64,000 bases of DNA from RGIG7213 sp045124505 (GCA_045124505.1 JBGVLZ010000029.1:1-64000), one strand, 5' to 3'. Positions 1-9,600 are shown, counted from the stretch's first letter. Notes: generated by a model from the sequence alone, not told the origin. Translations and numbers: made by a program.

Positions 1-21
1 GAATCCGAAACGGAATATGGA

Positions 22-1347
22 TTATTCAATATTTAAAATATTGATTTTCTTCTTTTTAAGCAAGAATATATACGCAACGAGTGATACGATTGCATCGAAC
101 GCATTGCCGACACCAAACAGCAGAGCTATGCCGATAAGGGACGGCGTCCATACTCCGCAGAGATAAAGAATAAACGCTCCACCGTAATAAAGCGTATTCG
201 TCACCACCGATTCAAACAGCATATAATTCGTTTTACCGAGCCCATAGAACGTCGAATCAAACACGTTTTGGAATGCGTAAAGCATATAAAATCCAAGCAA
301 GACCATAACAAGTTCAAACAGCTTGTCCACGTCGCTAAAATTCAAAACGTGCGCCATAAACGGTTTCCAAAGCGGAATGGTGATACACCACAAAACACAT
401 ACCACTGCCGTGATAACAAAATATCCAAGCGAGTTGTTTCTTACCGCGTTTTCGTCCGTTGCCGTTTCACGCTTGATAAGTTCGCCAAGTTGCAATACGG
501 GGAGCAATAACCAACCCCAAATAAAGTTGTTCGCCACCCAATACGTTCCCTGCTCGCCTACCATATTCACCATACGCGCAATCATAAGCATATAGGCGAT
601 ATTTCTAACGAACGATTCCAAACCCGATATTTCACCGACTTTCGCAAAGTCTTTCATCCAACCGAAAGAGAGTTTTTCTTTCTTGAAAAGAGCAATCCCC
701 TCTTTGTTTAATAAGATAATCGCCGTTGCGACGAGAATTACGTTGACGATTATATTCGAGAACGCAATACCGTTTACCCCAAGATTTAATGACACGGGCA
801 AGGTGGAAACCAGAAACGTATCGACGAGCAAACACAAAACGAGTTTTACCGCCGTAAGCGCGTAAACGTATTTTTCTTTGCCAAGCGTTACCATACCAAC
901 CATAATAAAGTTGAATGCAAGCGAAAAGATACTCGCTACGCTTTCGATTCTTATATAGGTTGCCGACGCATCGATAATCGCCTTATCCGTTGCCATTAAA
1001 GAAAGTAACGGCTTTGCAAGGGCTATAATCAAAAAGGACAGCACCATGTACGCGCCGACGGATACAAGCAAGCCCGTCCGCATACGGTTTACAAACTCTT
1101 TTTTGTCGGTTAAAACCTTGCCGATAAAGAAGAATAACGGCAAAACGATTGCTTCGCTCAAAATTTCGTATAAAAGATTTACCCACGATAATTGCCCTGC
1201 AATCGAAAACGAATATTCGCCGGGGAGTTGTCCTAAAAAGAACACCCGAACCGTCGTATAAATCGTCGGCACTAACCCAAGCACCAACAACGCCAAAAAC
1301 AGTTTATAATTGATTTTACTTAATGAATTTTTAACTTTTGTAAACAT
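22..1347 (-). CDS. MATE-family multidrug/cation antiporter
   Basis: The 441-residue protein is almost entirely hydrophobic, with about twelve membrane segments arranged as two similar halves, which fits the MATE (MatE) family of Na+- or H+-coupled exporters in the cytoplasmic membrane. Length is typical (about 440-460 residues). The ATG start is preceded by a purine-rich AAGGGGA. A basic KKKKK cluster near the C-terminus lies on the cytoplasmic side. Substrate cannot be told from sequence; MATE proteins usually export cationic drugs or metabolites. It lies just downstream of a gene fragment on the same strand and outside the left end of the inferred mobile element, so it probably belongs to the resident chromosome. 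Confidence 0.85.
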   Translation of the reverse strand: MFTKVKNSLSKINYKLFLALLVLGLVPTIYTTVRVFFLGQLPGEYSFSIAGQLSWVNLLYEILSEAIVLPLFFFIGKVLTDKKEFVNRMRTGLLVSVGAYMVLSFLIIALAKPLLSLMATDKAIIDASATYIRIESVASIFSLAFNFIMVGMVTLGKEKYVYALTAVKLVLCLLVDTFLVSTLPVSLNLGVNGIAFSNIIVNVILVATAIILLNKEGIALFKKEKLSFGWMKDFAKVGEISGLESFVRNIAYMLMIARMVNMVGEQGTYWVANNFIWGWLLLPVLQLGELIKRETATDENAVRNNSLGYFVITAVVCVLWCITIPLWKPFMAHVLNFSDVDKLFELVMVLLGFYMLYAFQNVFDSTFYGLGKTNYMLFESVVTNTLYYGGAFILYLCGVWTPSLIGIALLFGVGNAFDAIVSLVAYIFLLKKKKINILNIE

Positions 1348-1356
1348 TTTATCCCC

Positions 1357-1644
1357 TTAATCCATTTCATCAAAGACAGTTAATCCCAAAGGATTTTCTA
1401 TCATTTCTATTTCGTCATAAACAGGTTTTTCAAAATACTTAACATAGTTCCATTGCGCTTCATCGTACTTCTCGCCATAAACACAGTCACAGTATTCTTT
1501 AAAAAATTCGGCGCACCCATCTAGTAGTTCAATCACTAATTCTTTTGAAAACTTTAAGTACGACATAGCCATATGTCCTTGCTTAAATTCATTTTCAACT
1601 AAAACTTCTGGATAATTCGCTTTTAAATTTTCATAGGTTGACAT
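1357..1644 (-). CDS. Hypothetical protein, probably the 3' part of an interrupted gene
   Basis: The 95-residue frame starting at ATG 1644 is acidic, matches no family I recognise, and stops 9 bases before the MATE gene. No convincing ribosome site precedes the ATG. Reading the same frame upstream, it stays open for 42 further codons (to 1770, where a TGA closes it) with no start codon, and the predicted residues (for example KYHDKLYLIWHFIKHNS just before the Met) look coding. I therefore suspect this is the C-terminal part of a longer gene whose 5' end was removed when the neighbouring element integrated. Alternatively it is a complete small gene with a weak start. Confidence 0.5.
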   Translation of the reverse strand: MSTYENLKANYPEVLVENEFKQGHMAMSYLKFSKELVIELLDGCAEFFKEYCDCVYGEKYDEAQWNYVKYFEKPVYDEIEMIENPLGLTVFDEMD

Positions 1645-1963
1645 ACTGTTATGCTTAATAAAATGCCAAATTAAATATAATTTATCATGATATTTATGAT
1701 GTTCAAAATCCCTAGCCGTCCCTGTCTTTCGATTAGGTTTAGGGGTGAACCCACCAAATTCCTTATAAAATCAAACATTCAATCTTTAAAAATAGGTATT
1801 GACAAGTCTTTCAATTAGGTTGTGGGGTTTCCAATTTTTTAGCCAAAATAATAAATCCCACGATATATACTATACATCATGGGATAGAATTATAACGATA
1901 ATGTTCTGTCGTTTTTTGATAGTTCTTATCTTAAATTTAGGATGTTAAAATTGGTTTCAAAAA
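1645..1963. other. Left junction region of the integrated element, with a 23-base direct repeat
   Basis: This 319-base stretch lies between the gene fragment at 1357-1644 and the end of the serine recombinase gene. It holds two imperfect direct copies of a 23-base sequence at 1724-1746 and 1806-1828 (20 of 23 identical, 82 bases apart) and a hairpin at 1855-1885. The in-frame extension of the fragment ends between the two repeat copies. Position next to recombinase genes makes this the likely left attachment junction, but the exact crossover point cannot be fixed from one end. Confidence 0.4.
1855..1885 (-). terminator. Hairpin terminator after the serine recombinase genes
   Basis: An inverted repeat (ATCCCATGAT / ATCGTGGGAT read on the minus strand, pairing with one wobble) is followed on the minus strand by a T-rich run. 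It lies about 80 bases beyond the stop of the last recombinase gene and would end transcription before the chromosomal flank. Confidence 0.55.
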
Positions 1964-3457
1964 CTATACCTCTTCGAATTTGTAAACAATAGTAATTTTA
2001 AAATTATTCTTATCCGTCACTTCATCAATATAGACCTTTTCAATCGCCGCACGAATAACCTCTAAGCAATTTTCAGGTTTGTCTTTCAACCCTTCAAGGA
2101 ATTTTTTAAACTTGATTTCATATAAACTCAACCGAGTTTGTATATCACCATAATTATTAATACTATATTCAGAACGTTTAATCTTATTTTTTAATTGCTC
2201 TGCTTTTGTCGCAAAAACTTGTTCGGGAATTTTCTTTAAGAAATACATTTCAAGTAATTCCGCATATTCATCGTTTAATTCATCTAATCGTTTCTTCAAC
2301 TTTTCTAAATTACATTCTTGTCGTCCAAACAATTTTTCTTTGAAAATATTATACAATTGTTCACGTTCTCCTGTTGCCAGCTCAATAATCTTAATCGAAT
2401 CTTTATATAAAACATCTTCCAAAACTTTTGCACTGATTATATATTGTTGGATACTTCCAACTCGATAAAAATAAAATGAGTTATCAAATGTTTTTGCAAT
2501 ATTTTTCGAATAAAATAAATGCCTACCTGATTCTCTATCAATAAGCATACGCCCTAAATGGTCTAACCGATTTTTAACCCTCGAACGTTTTTCAATTTTT
2601 TCTTGTGTGCGCATAAATAAATTTTCGTCAATAATCGCAGGATGTGTATTTTTTAGCAATATTTGCTCTTCTTTTTTATGTCTTCCCCAATTTATAGCAT
2701 GTCCACAATATTCATAATCACGAGCAATTTCCCATACTTTTTCCGCATTCCATTCCCTAGCAGGTTCTTTATGCAATGGTTTTAATTTCAGAATTGCCGT
2801 CGCATAATACGAACGAGTTGGTACATTTTCTTCATTAAACAATTTAGAAACACGTTGCGGAGTATATCCTTGATTTCCAATCAAGTCAAAAACTCTCCGA
2901 ACAATTCCAGCGGATACTTGATCAATTACAGGCTTTCTATCCTCATCAAACCGATAGCCAAACTTTGGGTAATAATTTAGGTGCACTGTATTTGCGGCAC
3001 GTATTCTAGCCAGCCTATTTTTCTTTTTTACTTCTCTTAAATAATAATCGTTAAGAAAGTTTTTAAGAACAATTGGAACTTCCGAAGAATATGTCGCACT
3101 ATCATAATTGTCACCTAACGATATAACTCTTATATTATGACGAGGGAAAATATTTTCAATCAAATCCCCGACCCTGTGCATTACACGTCCCAATCGAGAA
3201 AAATCTTTTAATAACAATATGTTAAATGCGCCTTTTTTCATTTCATTTAACACTTTATTAAAACCTGGTCTATCAAACGTTCCGCCCGAAACACCGTCGT
3301 CATAAAAGATTTTGTATATCTCCATTTCTCGCTCTTTTGCATATTCGGATAAAACTTTAATTTGATTTTCAATACTACGAGACTCGGATTTATTTCGAGT
3401 AAATCTCTCTTCGTCTTCACGTGACAATCTTGCATAAATTATAGCTTTACTTTTCAT
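1964..3457 (-). CDS. Large serine recombinase (second of tandem pair, no zinc ribbon)
   Basis: 497 residues. An N-terminal resolvase domain (about 4-150) carries the nucleophile Ser12 in YARLS, the DFSRLGR arginine motif and the DDGVSGG motif. A recombinase domain (about 155-255) and a lysine/glutamate-rich coiled-coil C-terminus (about 350-430) follow. This is the layout of TnpX/TndX-type transposon integrases. The zinc ribbon normally found after the recombinase domain is recognisable by position (about 300-335), but the CxxC pairs are absent, unlike in the neighbour. The start overlaps the upstream recombinase by 11 bases, so the two are probably translated together. The gene is visibly more AT-rich than the T4SS genes. 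It likely excises and integrates the element as a partner or directionality variant of the upstream recombinase. Confidence 0.85.
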   Translation of the reverse strand: MKSKAIIYARLSREDEERFTRNKSESRSIENQIKVLSEYAKEREMEIYKIFYDDGVSGGTFDRPGFNKVLNEMKKGAFNILLLKDFSRLGRVMHRVGDLIENIFPRHNIRVISLGDNYDSATYSSEVPIVLKNFLNDYYLREVKKKNRLARIRAANTVHLNYYPKFGYRFDEDRKPVIDQVSAGIVRRVFDLIGNQGYTPQRVSKLFNEENVPTRSYYATAILKLKPLHKEPAREWNAEKVWEIARDYEYCGHAINWGRHKKEEQILLKNTHPAIIDENLFMRTQEKIEKRSRVKNRLDHLGRMLIDRESGRHLFYSKNIAKTFDNSFYFYRVGSIQQYIISAKVLEDVLYKDSIKIIELATGEREQLYNIFKEKLFGRQECNLEKLKKRLDELNDEYAELLEMYFLKKIPEQVFATKAEQLKNKIKRSEYSINNYGDIQTRLSLYEIKFKKFLEGLKDKPENCLEVIRAAIEKVYIDEVTDKNNFKITIVYKFEEV

Positions 3458-5072
3458 CCCCCATAAATCCCTTTATTATTTCATCGCAATTAAAGTATTG
3501 TATTGTCAATTCAACCACACGATTATTTACGGATTTATTTATAAAACGCGTGCGTATAATTAACTTTTTAATTATCTTTTGAATAATATTTGCTTCTAAT
3601 AAAGCAGTTTCGTCTGATTCTTTCAAATACCTAACAATATCTTGCGCCCTAATCTCATTTTGCGGATTCGCAATCTCATCATTTCTTCTTCTAGTTAAAA
3701 TCTTAATTTGTCTTTCATATACCTCTTTCTCCTTTCTATATTTAGCCATCATCATATTAAAAGTTGAAATTGGAATAATTCCTTTTACGTTTTGCTCAAA
3801 CAACTGTTCAATAAATAGATCTATCTCTTCGTTCTTTTCAATAGCTTTATTAAGATCTCGTTCTATATCGGTTTTGATATTACGTCCATTTTTATCAAAT
3901 GAAGCAGCAAACTCTAAAAATGCAACTTCATTAGATAAAATGATTTCTTTTAACTTTAATAATTCGAGCATTAAAGTTGATTCTAGACTCTTTTTTGTAA
4001 TGGAATTTGTAAATTTACAAGTTTTACTTTTACAGTAATATCTATAATCGGTACTTTGTTTATCCTTATAATTCTTTCGCTCAAAACGCATCGCACATCC
4101 ACAATCTGCACAATATACCAACCCTAAAAACTTATTGTCAATAACAGGAACAGATGTACCGTTTGTAACCCTTATAAGCTTTTGCGCAATTTCCCAAGTT
4201 TCACGATCAATTAAAGGTTCATATCTATTTTCAAAAATATAGCAATTTTTGTTATCTATTCGCTTTTTATTTTTATAACTAATTGATCTTGTCTGCGCCG
4301 TCTTATATACGCCCAAATATTCTTCTCTAATCAGAATATCCCTTACTTTTGATTTATTCCACTCACACCATTTTTCTTCTGGCATGGCCAAAACCTTTTT
4401 CTTATTATAATTATATTTTATTGCATTATAATATTGCGGAGTCCTTATCTTGCGCTCAGTTAAATATGCCGCGACTTTACTAGTCGAGGCAAGCTCAACA
4501 AATTTTTTATATATCAACTGAACAATAGGAGCCGTTTCCGAATCCGGAACTCTTTCATATATCTCATTATATGCGTATCCAAAGATCGGAAAAACTGTAT
4601 TTCTTGGTTCTCCGTTTCTAGACTTACTATCAAGGGTAAATCGAATTTTTTTAGATATATCCTTGGCATACCATTCATTTATAACATTTCGAAATGGAAT
4701 AAAATCATCCCCGTCCCCGTCATCTGAATCGTAGTTATCATTTAATGCGATATATCTAACGTTTTTTTCCGGGAAATATTCCTCAGTATAATATCCAACT
4801 TGAATATAATTTCGTCCAAGACGGGAAAGGTCTTTGGTAATAACCAAATCAATTCGACCCAACTCTATATCCTCTATTAGACGCTTAAAATTAGGCCTCT
4901 CAAAATTTGTCCCAGAGTATCCATCGTCCGCATATTCATCAACAATCGTCCAGCCTTGTTTTTCCACATATGCACTTAAAACCTCTCTTTGACTTTGAAT
5001 GGATTGACTCTCTTCATTCCCGTCATCCTTAGACAAACGCATATAAATTGCAACGCGATAATTTCTTTTCAT
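3447..5072 (-). CDS. Large serine recombinase (first of tandem pair)
   Basis: 541 residues from ATG 5072 (a TTG one codon upstream is also possible; a GGAGG lies 8-11 bases away). The resolvase domain has Ser14 in YMRLS, DDGYSGT and DLSRLGR. The recombinase domain follows at about 165-275. A complete zinc ribbon at about 310-355 has CADCGC and then C..K.C pairs, and a coiled coil occupies about 390-490. This is the standard large serine integrase of clostridial transposons and conjugative elements, acting on attachment sites through a covalent serine-DNA intermediate. Having two such genes in tandem with different C-terminal domains recalls elements that use paired large serine recombinases. 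It is AT-rich relative to the T4SS operon. Confidence 0.9.
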   Translation of the reverse strand: MKRNYRVAIYMRLSKDDGNEESQSIQSQREVLSAYVEKQGWTIVDEYADDGYSGTNFERPNFKRLIEDIELGRIDLVITKDLSRLGRNYIQVGYYTEEYFPEKNVRYIALNDNYDSDDGDGDDFIPFRNVINEWYAKDISKKIRFTLDSKSRNGEPRNTVFPIFGYAYNEIYERVPDSETAPIVQLIYKKFVELASTSKVAAYLTERKIRTPQYYNAIKYNYNKKKVLAMPEEKWCEWNKSKVRDILIREEYLGVYKTAQTRSISYKNKKRIDNKNCYIFENRYEPLIDRETWEIAQKLIRVTNGTSVPVIDNKFLGLVYCADCGCAMRFERKNYKDKQSTDYRYYCKSKTCKFTNSITKKSLESTLMLELLKLKEIILSNEVAFLEFAASFDKNGRNIKTDIERDLNKAIEKNEEIDLFIEQLFEQNVKGIIPISTFNMMMAKYRKEKEVYERQIKILTRRRNDEIANPQNEIRAQDIVRYLKESDETALLEANIIQKIIKKLIIRTRFINKSVNNRVVELTIQYFNCDEIIKGFMGDEK

Positions 5073-5110
5073 CAAATTTCTCGCCTCCCTCTTTTGAATA
5101 TTTGAGATAC

Positions 5111-5323
5111 CTATTCGCCTATCGGCTCATCACAATCCGAAGTTGCTAAGGTAAGCTTTTCTGCTTCCATCATATCAAGCAACATACCTATTAATTGTCT
5201 CAAAACAGTTGTCCCTTCAGCACAAAACTGTCTATGTACAATCACTTTGCAACCATCTAATTCATAGCAAATTTCCTCCGTTTTTCCTTTGTGCGTTCCC
5301 AATTCATTTTCTGTCTTTACCAT
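5111..5323 (-). CDS. TnpW-like small transposon protein
   Basis: 70 residues with AAGGAG four bases before the ATG. The central pattern, a short strand pair followed by an amphipathic helix with TTVLRQLIGMLLD, resembles the small TnpW-type proteins encoded next to large serine recombinases in clostridial transposons. Function is unknown in that family; a role with the recombinase is inferred only from position, 38 bases upstream of the first recombinase gene. It could also be an unrelated small protein. Confidence 0.5.
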   Translation of the reverse strand: MVKTENELGTHKGKTEEICYELDGCKVIVHRQFCAEGTTVLRQLIGMLLDMMEAEKLTLATSDCDEPIGE

Positions 5324-5345
5324 CTATCTCCTTCTACAATAAAGA

Positions 5346-5396
5346 CTGCTATTGTTTACGCATTCAGTTGTAATTGCTATGTATATTCAATAGCAG
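5346..5396 (-). terminator. Inverted repeat between signal peptidase and TnpW-like gene
   Basis: A perfect 9-base inverted repeat (CTGCTATTG at 5346-5354 and CAATAGCAG at 5388-5396) flanks a 33-base loop in the 147-base gap between two minus-strand genes. On the minus strand it is followed by TCTTTATTG, so it could be a weak or partial terminator that lowers expression of the recombinase genes. The loop is long, so this is tentative. Confidence 0.3.
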
Positions 5397-5470
5397 CCTA
5401 ATAAGCTACATATTTTCCATCTCTTGCTTTTCCTTTTGAATTATTATATTATTCATCAATAAAATTTAGA

Positions 5471-5854
5471 CTATATAAAACCCTTAGCTATAATGCTAGT
5501 TTTTTCAAGAAAAGGTTCATCCCAATACCTTGAGTCTATTGAGTTTTTCTCGTTGTCCCCTAACACAAAATAACTGTCCTCTGGTACAGTATAGCTAATC
5601 CCATCAACCGTAATAGTTTCGCCTGCTGTTGCAGCAATACGCTTAACCATAACCGTTCCGTCTTTTTTGAATACAATAATATCACCCACATCCAAATCAC
5701 CAAAGATTCTCGTTCCAAAAATCAAACTACCTTTCTTTAACGCCGGTTCCATCGAAGCCGTTGGGACATATCCAATAAAAAATACCGTCTTCATCAACAC
5801 AAGCACCATCGTTGCGACGAAAACGGGGATTATTAACCATTTATATTTTTTCAA
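5471..5854 (-). CDS. Signal peptidase I (S26 family), element-encoded
   Basis: 127 residues, short for the family. One N-terminal membrane anchor (about 6-28) is followed by the serine box PTASMEP with nucleophile Ser34, the general-base lysine box MVKRIAA with Lys71, and the terminal box GDNEKNSIDSRYW. These are the motifs of Gram-positive type I signal peptidases, which cut signal peptides on the outer face of the membrane. It begins with TTG, and its start overlaps the stop of the DUF3268-type gene by four bases. Being encoded in an element rich in pilin-like and exported proteins, it may process those substrates rather than general secretory proteins; that is inference. Confidence 0.9.
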   Translation of the reverse strand: MKKYKWLIIPVFVATMVLVLMKTVFFIGYVPTASMEPALKKGSLIFGTRIFGDLDVGDIIVFKKDGTVMVKRIAATAGETITVDGISYTVPEDSYFVLGDNEKNSIDSRYWDEPFLEKTSIIAKGFI

Positions 5855-6288
5855 CCTGCTTCCCTTTTCTCCTCGCGTAATTTTCCGCGACTAATCAAAA
5901 GTTTTTTACTTTCGTCAATGACTTGCTGGCAGTAATATTCGCCCATAAGCCCGATATGCGCTTGGGATAATGGTGCGCATACTTTATAGGCAAGCCACTG
6001 ATACGCTTCGGTTTTCGTCATAAGGCCAGATTTATGGATCATATCAAAATAACGATGTGCCATATTCCGCATTGCCCTAAGTTTACCATTCGCCATCGTG
6101 CCCACCGGTTTATTCGTTCCCGGAAGGACGCGAACGTATGCATCACATACAGGATACTTTCGACACACTAACAACATCGTTTTACGCGCGTCTTCTTTAT
6201 AAATTCCTTCCGCGCTGCGAAGCTCAACGTTTCCGCCACAATAGGGACATTTCATCATCTTTTGTTTTTGCTTTTTATTCTTTTTCAT
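5851..6288 (-). CDS. DUF3268-type zinc-finger protein
   Basis: 145 residues. The N-terminus is lysine-rich. A CPYCGG pair at about 13-18 and C..YPVC at about 42-49 form a rubredoxin-like zinc knuckle, followed by a helical C-terminal part with repeated Tyr/Gln-rich helices. This matches what I know as DUF3268 (zinc-finger-containing domain), a family common on clostridial mobile elements with no established function. It has a strong AAGGAGG ribosome site five bases before the ATG. It is the first gene of a unit with signal peptidase and recombinases, and its 5' leader is unusually long and structured (see the RNA feature), which suggests regulated expression. Confidence 0.75.
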   Translation of the reverse strand: MKKNKKQKQKMMKCPYCGGNVELRSAEGIYKEDARKTMLLVCRKYPVCDAYVRVLPGTNKPVGTMANGKLRAMRNMAHRYFDMIHKSGLMTKTEAYQWLAYKVCAPLSQAHIGLMGEYYCQQVIDESKKLLISRGKLREEKREAG

Positions 6289-6309
6289 TGCGCCCTCCTT
6301 TTTTTGAAA

Positions 6310-6508
6310 TTAAAAAAGCCGAAAGGCCGTAACTAATACAAGTCTTCGGGAATTCAGTCTCACCCGAGTATCGACTCTGTACTATATTACAGCCTTTCAG
6401 CTTAAATTTTTATATAAGGGTTTGCGGCTTGTGAGACGGTCGCAATGCCGTCCGTAACGGGTCCGCCGTTAGTTGTACCCGAGAGCCTGTCCGCCTAACC
6501 CTCGCTTG
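6310..6508 (-). ncRNA. Structured RNA leader upstream of the DUF3268-type gene
   Basis: From the predicted start near 6507 the minus-strand RNA can fold as follows. Outer stem P1 pairs 6491-6501 with 6418-6427. It encloses two hairpins, P2 (6477-6481 with 6458-6462) and P3 (6448-6452 with 6435-6439). P2 competes with an alternative AACGG/CCGTT pairing in the same place. A long 17-base stem P4 (6387-6403 with 6316-6332, two wobbles) then encloses a nested TCGGG/CCCGA hairpin and ends in six U residues just before the ribosome site. This looks like a cis-regulatory leader with an attenuator. A DUF3268-associated RNA motif has been reported from comparative genomics of Clostridia; I cannot confirm that this sequence matches its consensus. 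Confidence 0.6.
6312..6403 (-). terminator. Long-stem terminator/attenuator within the leader
   Basis: Arms 6387-6403 and 6316-6332 pair over 17 positions, and the minus-strand RNA then runs into UUUUUU at 6317-6312. The loop contains its own hairpin. The U run lies about 15 bases before the AAGGAGG of the next gene, so read-through must be controlled here, unless the leader is an independent RNA ending at this site. Confidence 0.65.
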
Positions 6509-6513
6509 ATTAT

Positions 6514-6542
6514 AGTATAGCAAAAACCTAAAAATATGTCAA
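6514..6542 (-). promoter_or_regulatory. Consensus sigma-A promoter
   Basis: On the minus strand a perfect -35 TTGACA (6537-6542) and -10 TATACT (6514-6519) are separated by exactly 17 bases. It drives the structured leader and the DUF3268-signal peptidase-TnpW-recombinase unit. It is the strongest promoter I can see in the window. Confidence 0.85.
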
Positions 6543-6572
6543 TACTTTTTCGTAATTTTTTCAAAAAAAATC

Positions 6573-6602
6573 GTAAAAAAGCCTTTATTTTCAAGGTTTT
6601 TT
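6573..6602 (-). terminator. Terminator downstream of the surface protein gene
   Basis: On the minus strand an A-run, CCTT stem, AAGG stem and TTTTTT form a short intrinsic terminator (bidirectional in principle), just before the promoter of the next unit. Confidence 0.5.
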
Positions 6603-6606
6603 GCTC

Positions 6607-6650
6607 AAAGTCAGTCTTGGAGATTTTTCACCGTTTCCAAGACTGACTTT
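6607..6650. terminator. Perfect 15-bp inverted repeat after the surface protein gene
   Basis: Arms at 6607-6621 and 6636-6650 are perfectly complementary around a 14-base loop. The T-run follows the plus-strand side (TTTTGCTTTTTT), so on its own it reads best as a plus-strand terminator. On the minus strand it sits 13 bases past the stop codon of the 1416-residue protein and probably stabilises or ends that mRNA together with the hairpin at 6573-6602. Confidence 0.5.
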
Positions 6651-6663
6651 TGCTTTTTTGACC

Positions 6664-9600
6664 TTAAAAAACCTTCTTCTTTTTCAATACAAAGAACACG
6701 ATTCCACCAACAAGCGCAACGCCGCCAATTGCAATCAAAGCAATGGTCGCACCGCTGATTGTCTTCTCAATTTCAAAAGAATACTCGTTAAAATTGCCAC
6801 ACTCGTCCGTTGCAACAACCTTGTATTTGCCAGCCGCCTTTAAGATATCACCGTGCTTATAAGAAATTTCCTTTCCATCCAAATACACCTTGACATCAGC
6901 AGTTTCGGAAATATCTGTAATCGTCACACTTTCCTTGGTTACACCGCCGTTTTCAACGCCGTTCAATGTAAGCGTAGGAGCCGTTGCATCAATCTCAACC
7001 GTAAAAGAATACGTCTTTCCGTTAATAATTACGCCCACTTCATGAACCCCTTCTTCAAAGAGTTCCAACGTGCCGTAATTCAAACGTTTTTCCGCACCAT
7101 TCATAACGACCATTTCAAAACCAGGCACGTCGTCAAAATTGTGCGTAAATGCATTTTGTTTCGGCTCGATAATAATGAAGCTAAAACTTTCCGAATTGCC
7201 AAGCAAATCTTGGATCGTTACGTTGTACTTTCCTGGTTCAGTGAGTTCCGTACCTAATGCATAATCCAAAACCGCCTCGCCTTTCGTCATGCTGATAAAC
7301 ACCTCTTCATTTCCAGTAATTGTAACGGTATTCGCCAACCCTTTATCGTTAACGTTTACGGTATAATCCACTACTTTATCAATTGAAAAGTTCACTTCGC
7401 TAGTATTATTTGCATTATCAGAAATTCGCACAACGTAGGAACCCGACTCTGTAATTTCCGTGCCGGATACGTAATCCCCGACTTCTTCGCCATCCTTATA
7501 AAGTTTCGCGGTAAACTCGGTTTCAGTATAATGTACAGTTACGTTCGTTTGCGTTTTTCCTTGCATCTTAACACCTTCCACCAAAAGCTCAGGGCTCATC
7601 GTATCGATTACAAATTCATACGTTTCCATAAAGCCGTCGTAATTTTCAAAAATAAGCACGTATGCTCCGTCTTCGGTAAGCTTATCTTTTGATTTATATT
7701 CCATAAGAGTACCGTCTTTAAAAAGCGTAACTTTGGCTTCGTCTTTCCAAACAAACGAAACCGAGCCATTCGTAAATCCTCCGTCTTCTACGCCAATTAA
7801 TTCGCCGTTAGGAGTTTCTTGGATATAATCCGCCTCTATGGTAATTACGTCGATACCCGTACGGAACTCATCAGTAATTACCACCCGATAACAGCCGCTC
7901 GTACGGAATGAATATTTCAAACAATCCGTAGTAATAACCGTACCATAATCATCTTTACTCAAAAGCGTCCAAGTTTCCCCATTATCAAGCGATTTATAGA
8001 TTTCTAACGTTTGTATATGCGATTCATTATCCACGCTTTCTGAGACAGTTAATTCAAGTTTTTTATCCTCGACCAACTCTTCAAAATACGCTTCAGGCGC
8101 AAAGCGCGAAATAATTAATTGGAAGGTTTTAGATTCCCCGAAATGATTAATAGCCACAACGTTATATCTTCCACTTTCCGTTAATTCTACAACGTCGTTC
8201 AAATGATAGTTCCCCATCAAGTCCCCGTATTCGTTGTAGATACTGAACATAGCAAACTCGTCGTTTTCATCATCAATAAACACGCTAATTGCTTCCTTGA
8301 AACGATAGACTCTATCATACACAACAAGATTACTACTACCTTCACCTACAGTATAACGAATATCCGCAGCACTACGTACTACGGTTACGCTATAATCACA
8401 GGTGTTGCCCCACTCGTCAAACACGGTCAATACGTGCTTGCCTTCTCCTTCGTAAACAGTGCCGATATATTCTTCCCCGTCCACTAAACACCCGATATTC
8501 TCGCAAAGCGTAATACTATTTGCGAGCACCTTCTTAGTATCGGAATAGCTGAACAGGTTTTCGCCGTCGGCAATCGGCGCATTCTCTTTTTCCCAATAAT
8601 AGTAGTGATTGATATTCACTTTCGCATACTGAGCAATAACCTCATCTAAACGCGCTTTCGTGAAATACGCTACTTCTTCATCAAGAACGCCACTCTTTTT
8701 ATAAATATAAAAAGTACCGTTAACCGCATTCACGCTATCTACGCCGTCCATAGCAATACCTGTATCCCATGACGTGTTATGCCACTCTCCCGTTCTTACA
8801 AACGTCATTTCTCTTGCGACAGCAAACGCAAACGCGCTTTCATAGGTTGCAAACGTATAATAATTACCGTTTACATCATGCGCTTCGTAATATTCTTTTT
8901 GGAAGGTCTGCGTTAAAACGTTATGTTTTGAAGAAGTAAAACTGGTTTCCCATACGTTCCCTGCTGCGTCCGTACATACCACGTTGTATTTACCCGTGTC
9001 CATTGTATATACGATTTGGTCTTTCGTATAGGGTTTCCCGTTAATTGTTACCGAAACCACGGGTGCGTACACATTAGGTTTTCCATCCTCCCAAGTAATC
9101 ACTACATCACCGTCCGTTTTACCGTCTAATACGTTTAAGAGTTCCAACGGTTTAACTGTACGATCAATAACGATAGTATAATATTCGGTTCGCGTGCCTG
9201 ATTCCGTTTCGCCGTAGAACACGTATTTCCCTGGCTTATAATATTCCATTCCAGAAATATATTCCGAGAACGTATTCTTATCAGGCGTCATCACATAGCA
9301 CATCGGCGCATCGCATTCAAAACGGATATGCGCACCGTTTGTATAACCGTTATTATTTATCGGCTTATCATCCACATACAACTGCGCCGCTGGAATTTTT
9401 CTATCGAGTGTTACTGTGTAAGTTTCCGATACGTTGCCGGCTCTATCCACCGAATAAAAACTATACACGCCCTCTGCCGTAAACTGCGTTCCAGCAGTAT
9501 AGCTCACGTACGAGCTATCGCCAGGTTTCTTTACATACGCATTCGCTATGCCATATAAATCATACGGCGCAAATTTAATATACGCAGCATTCGTTGCCGT

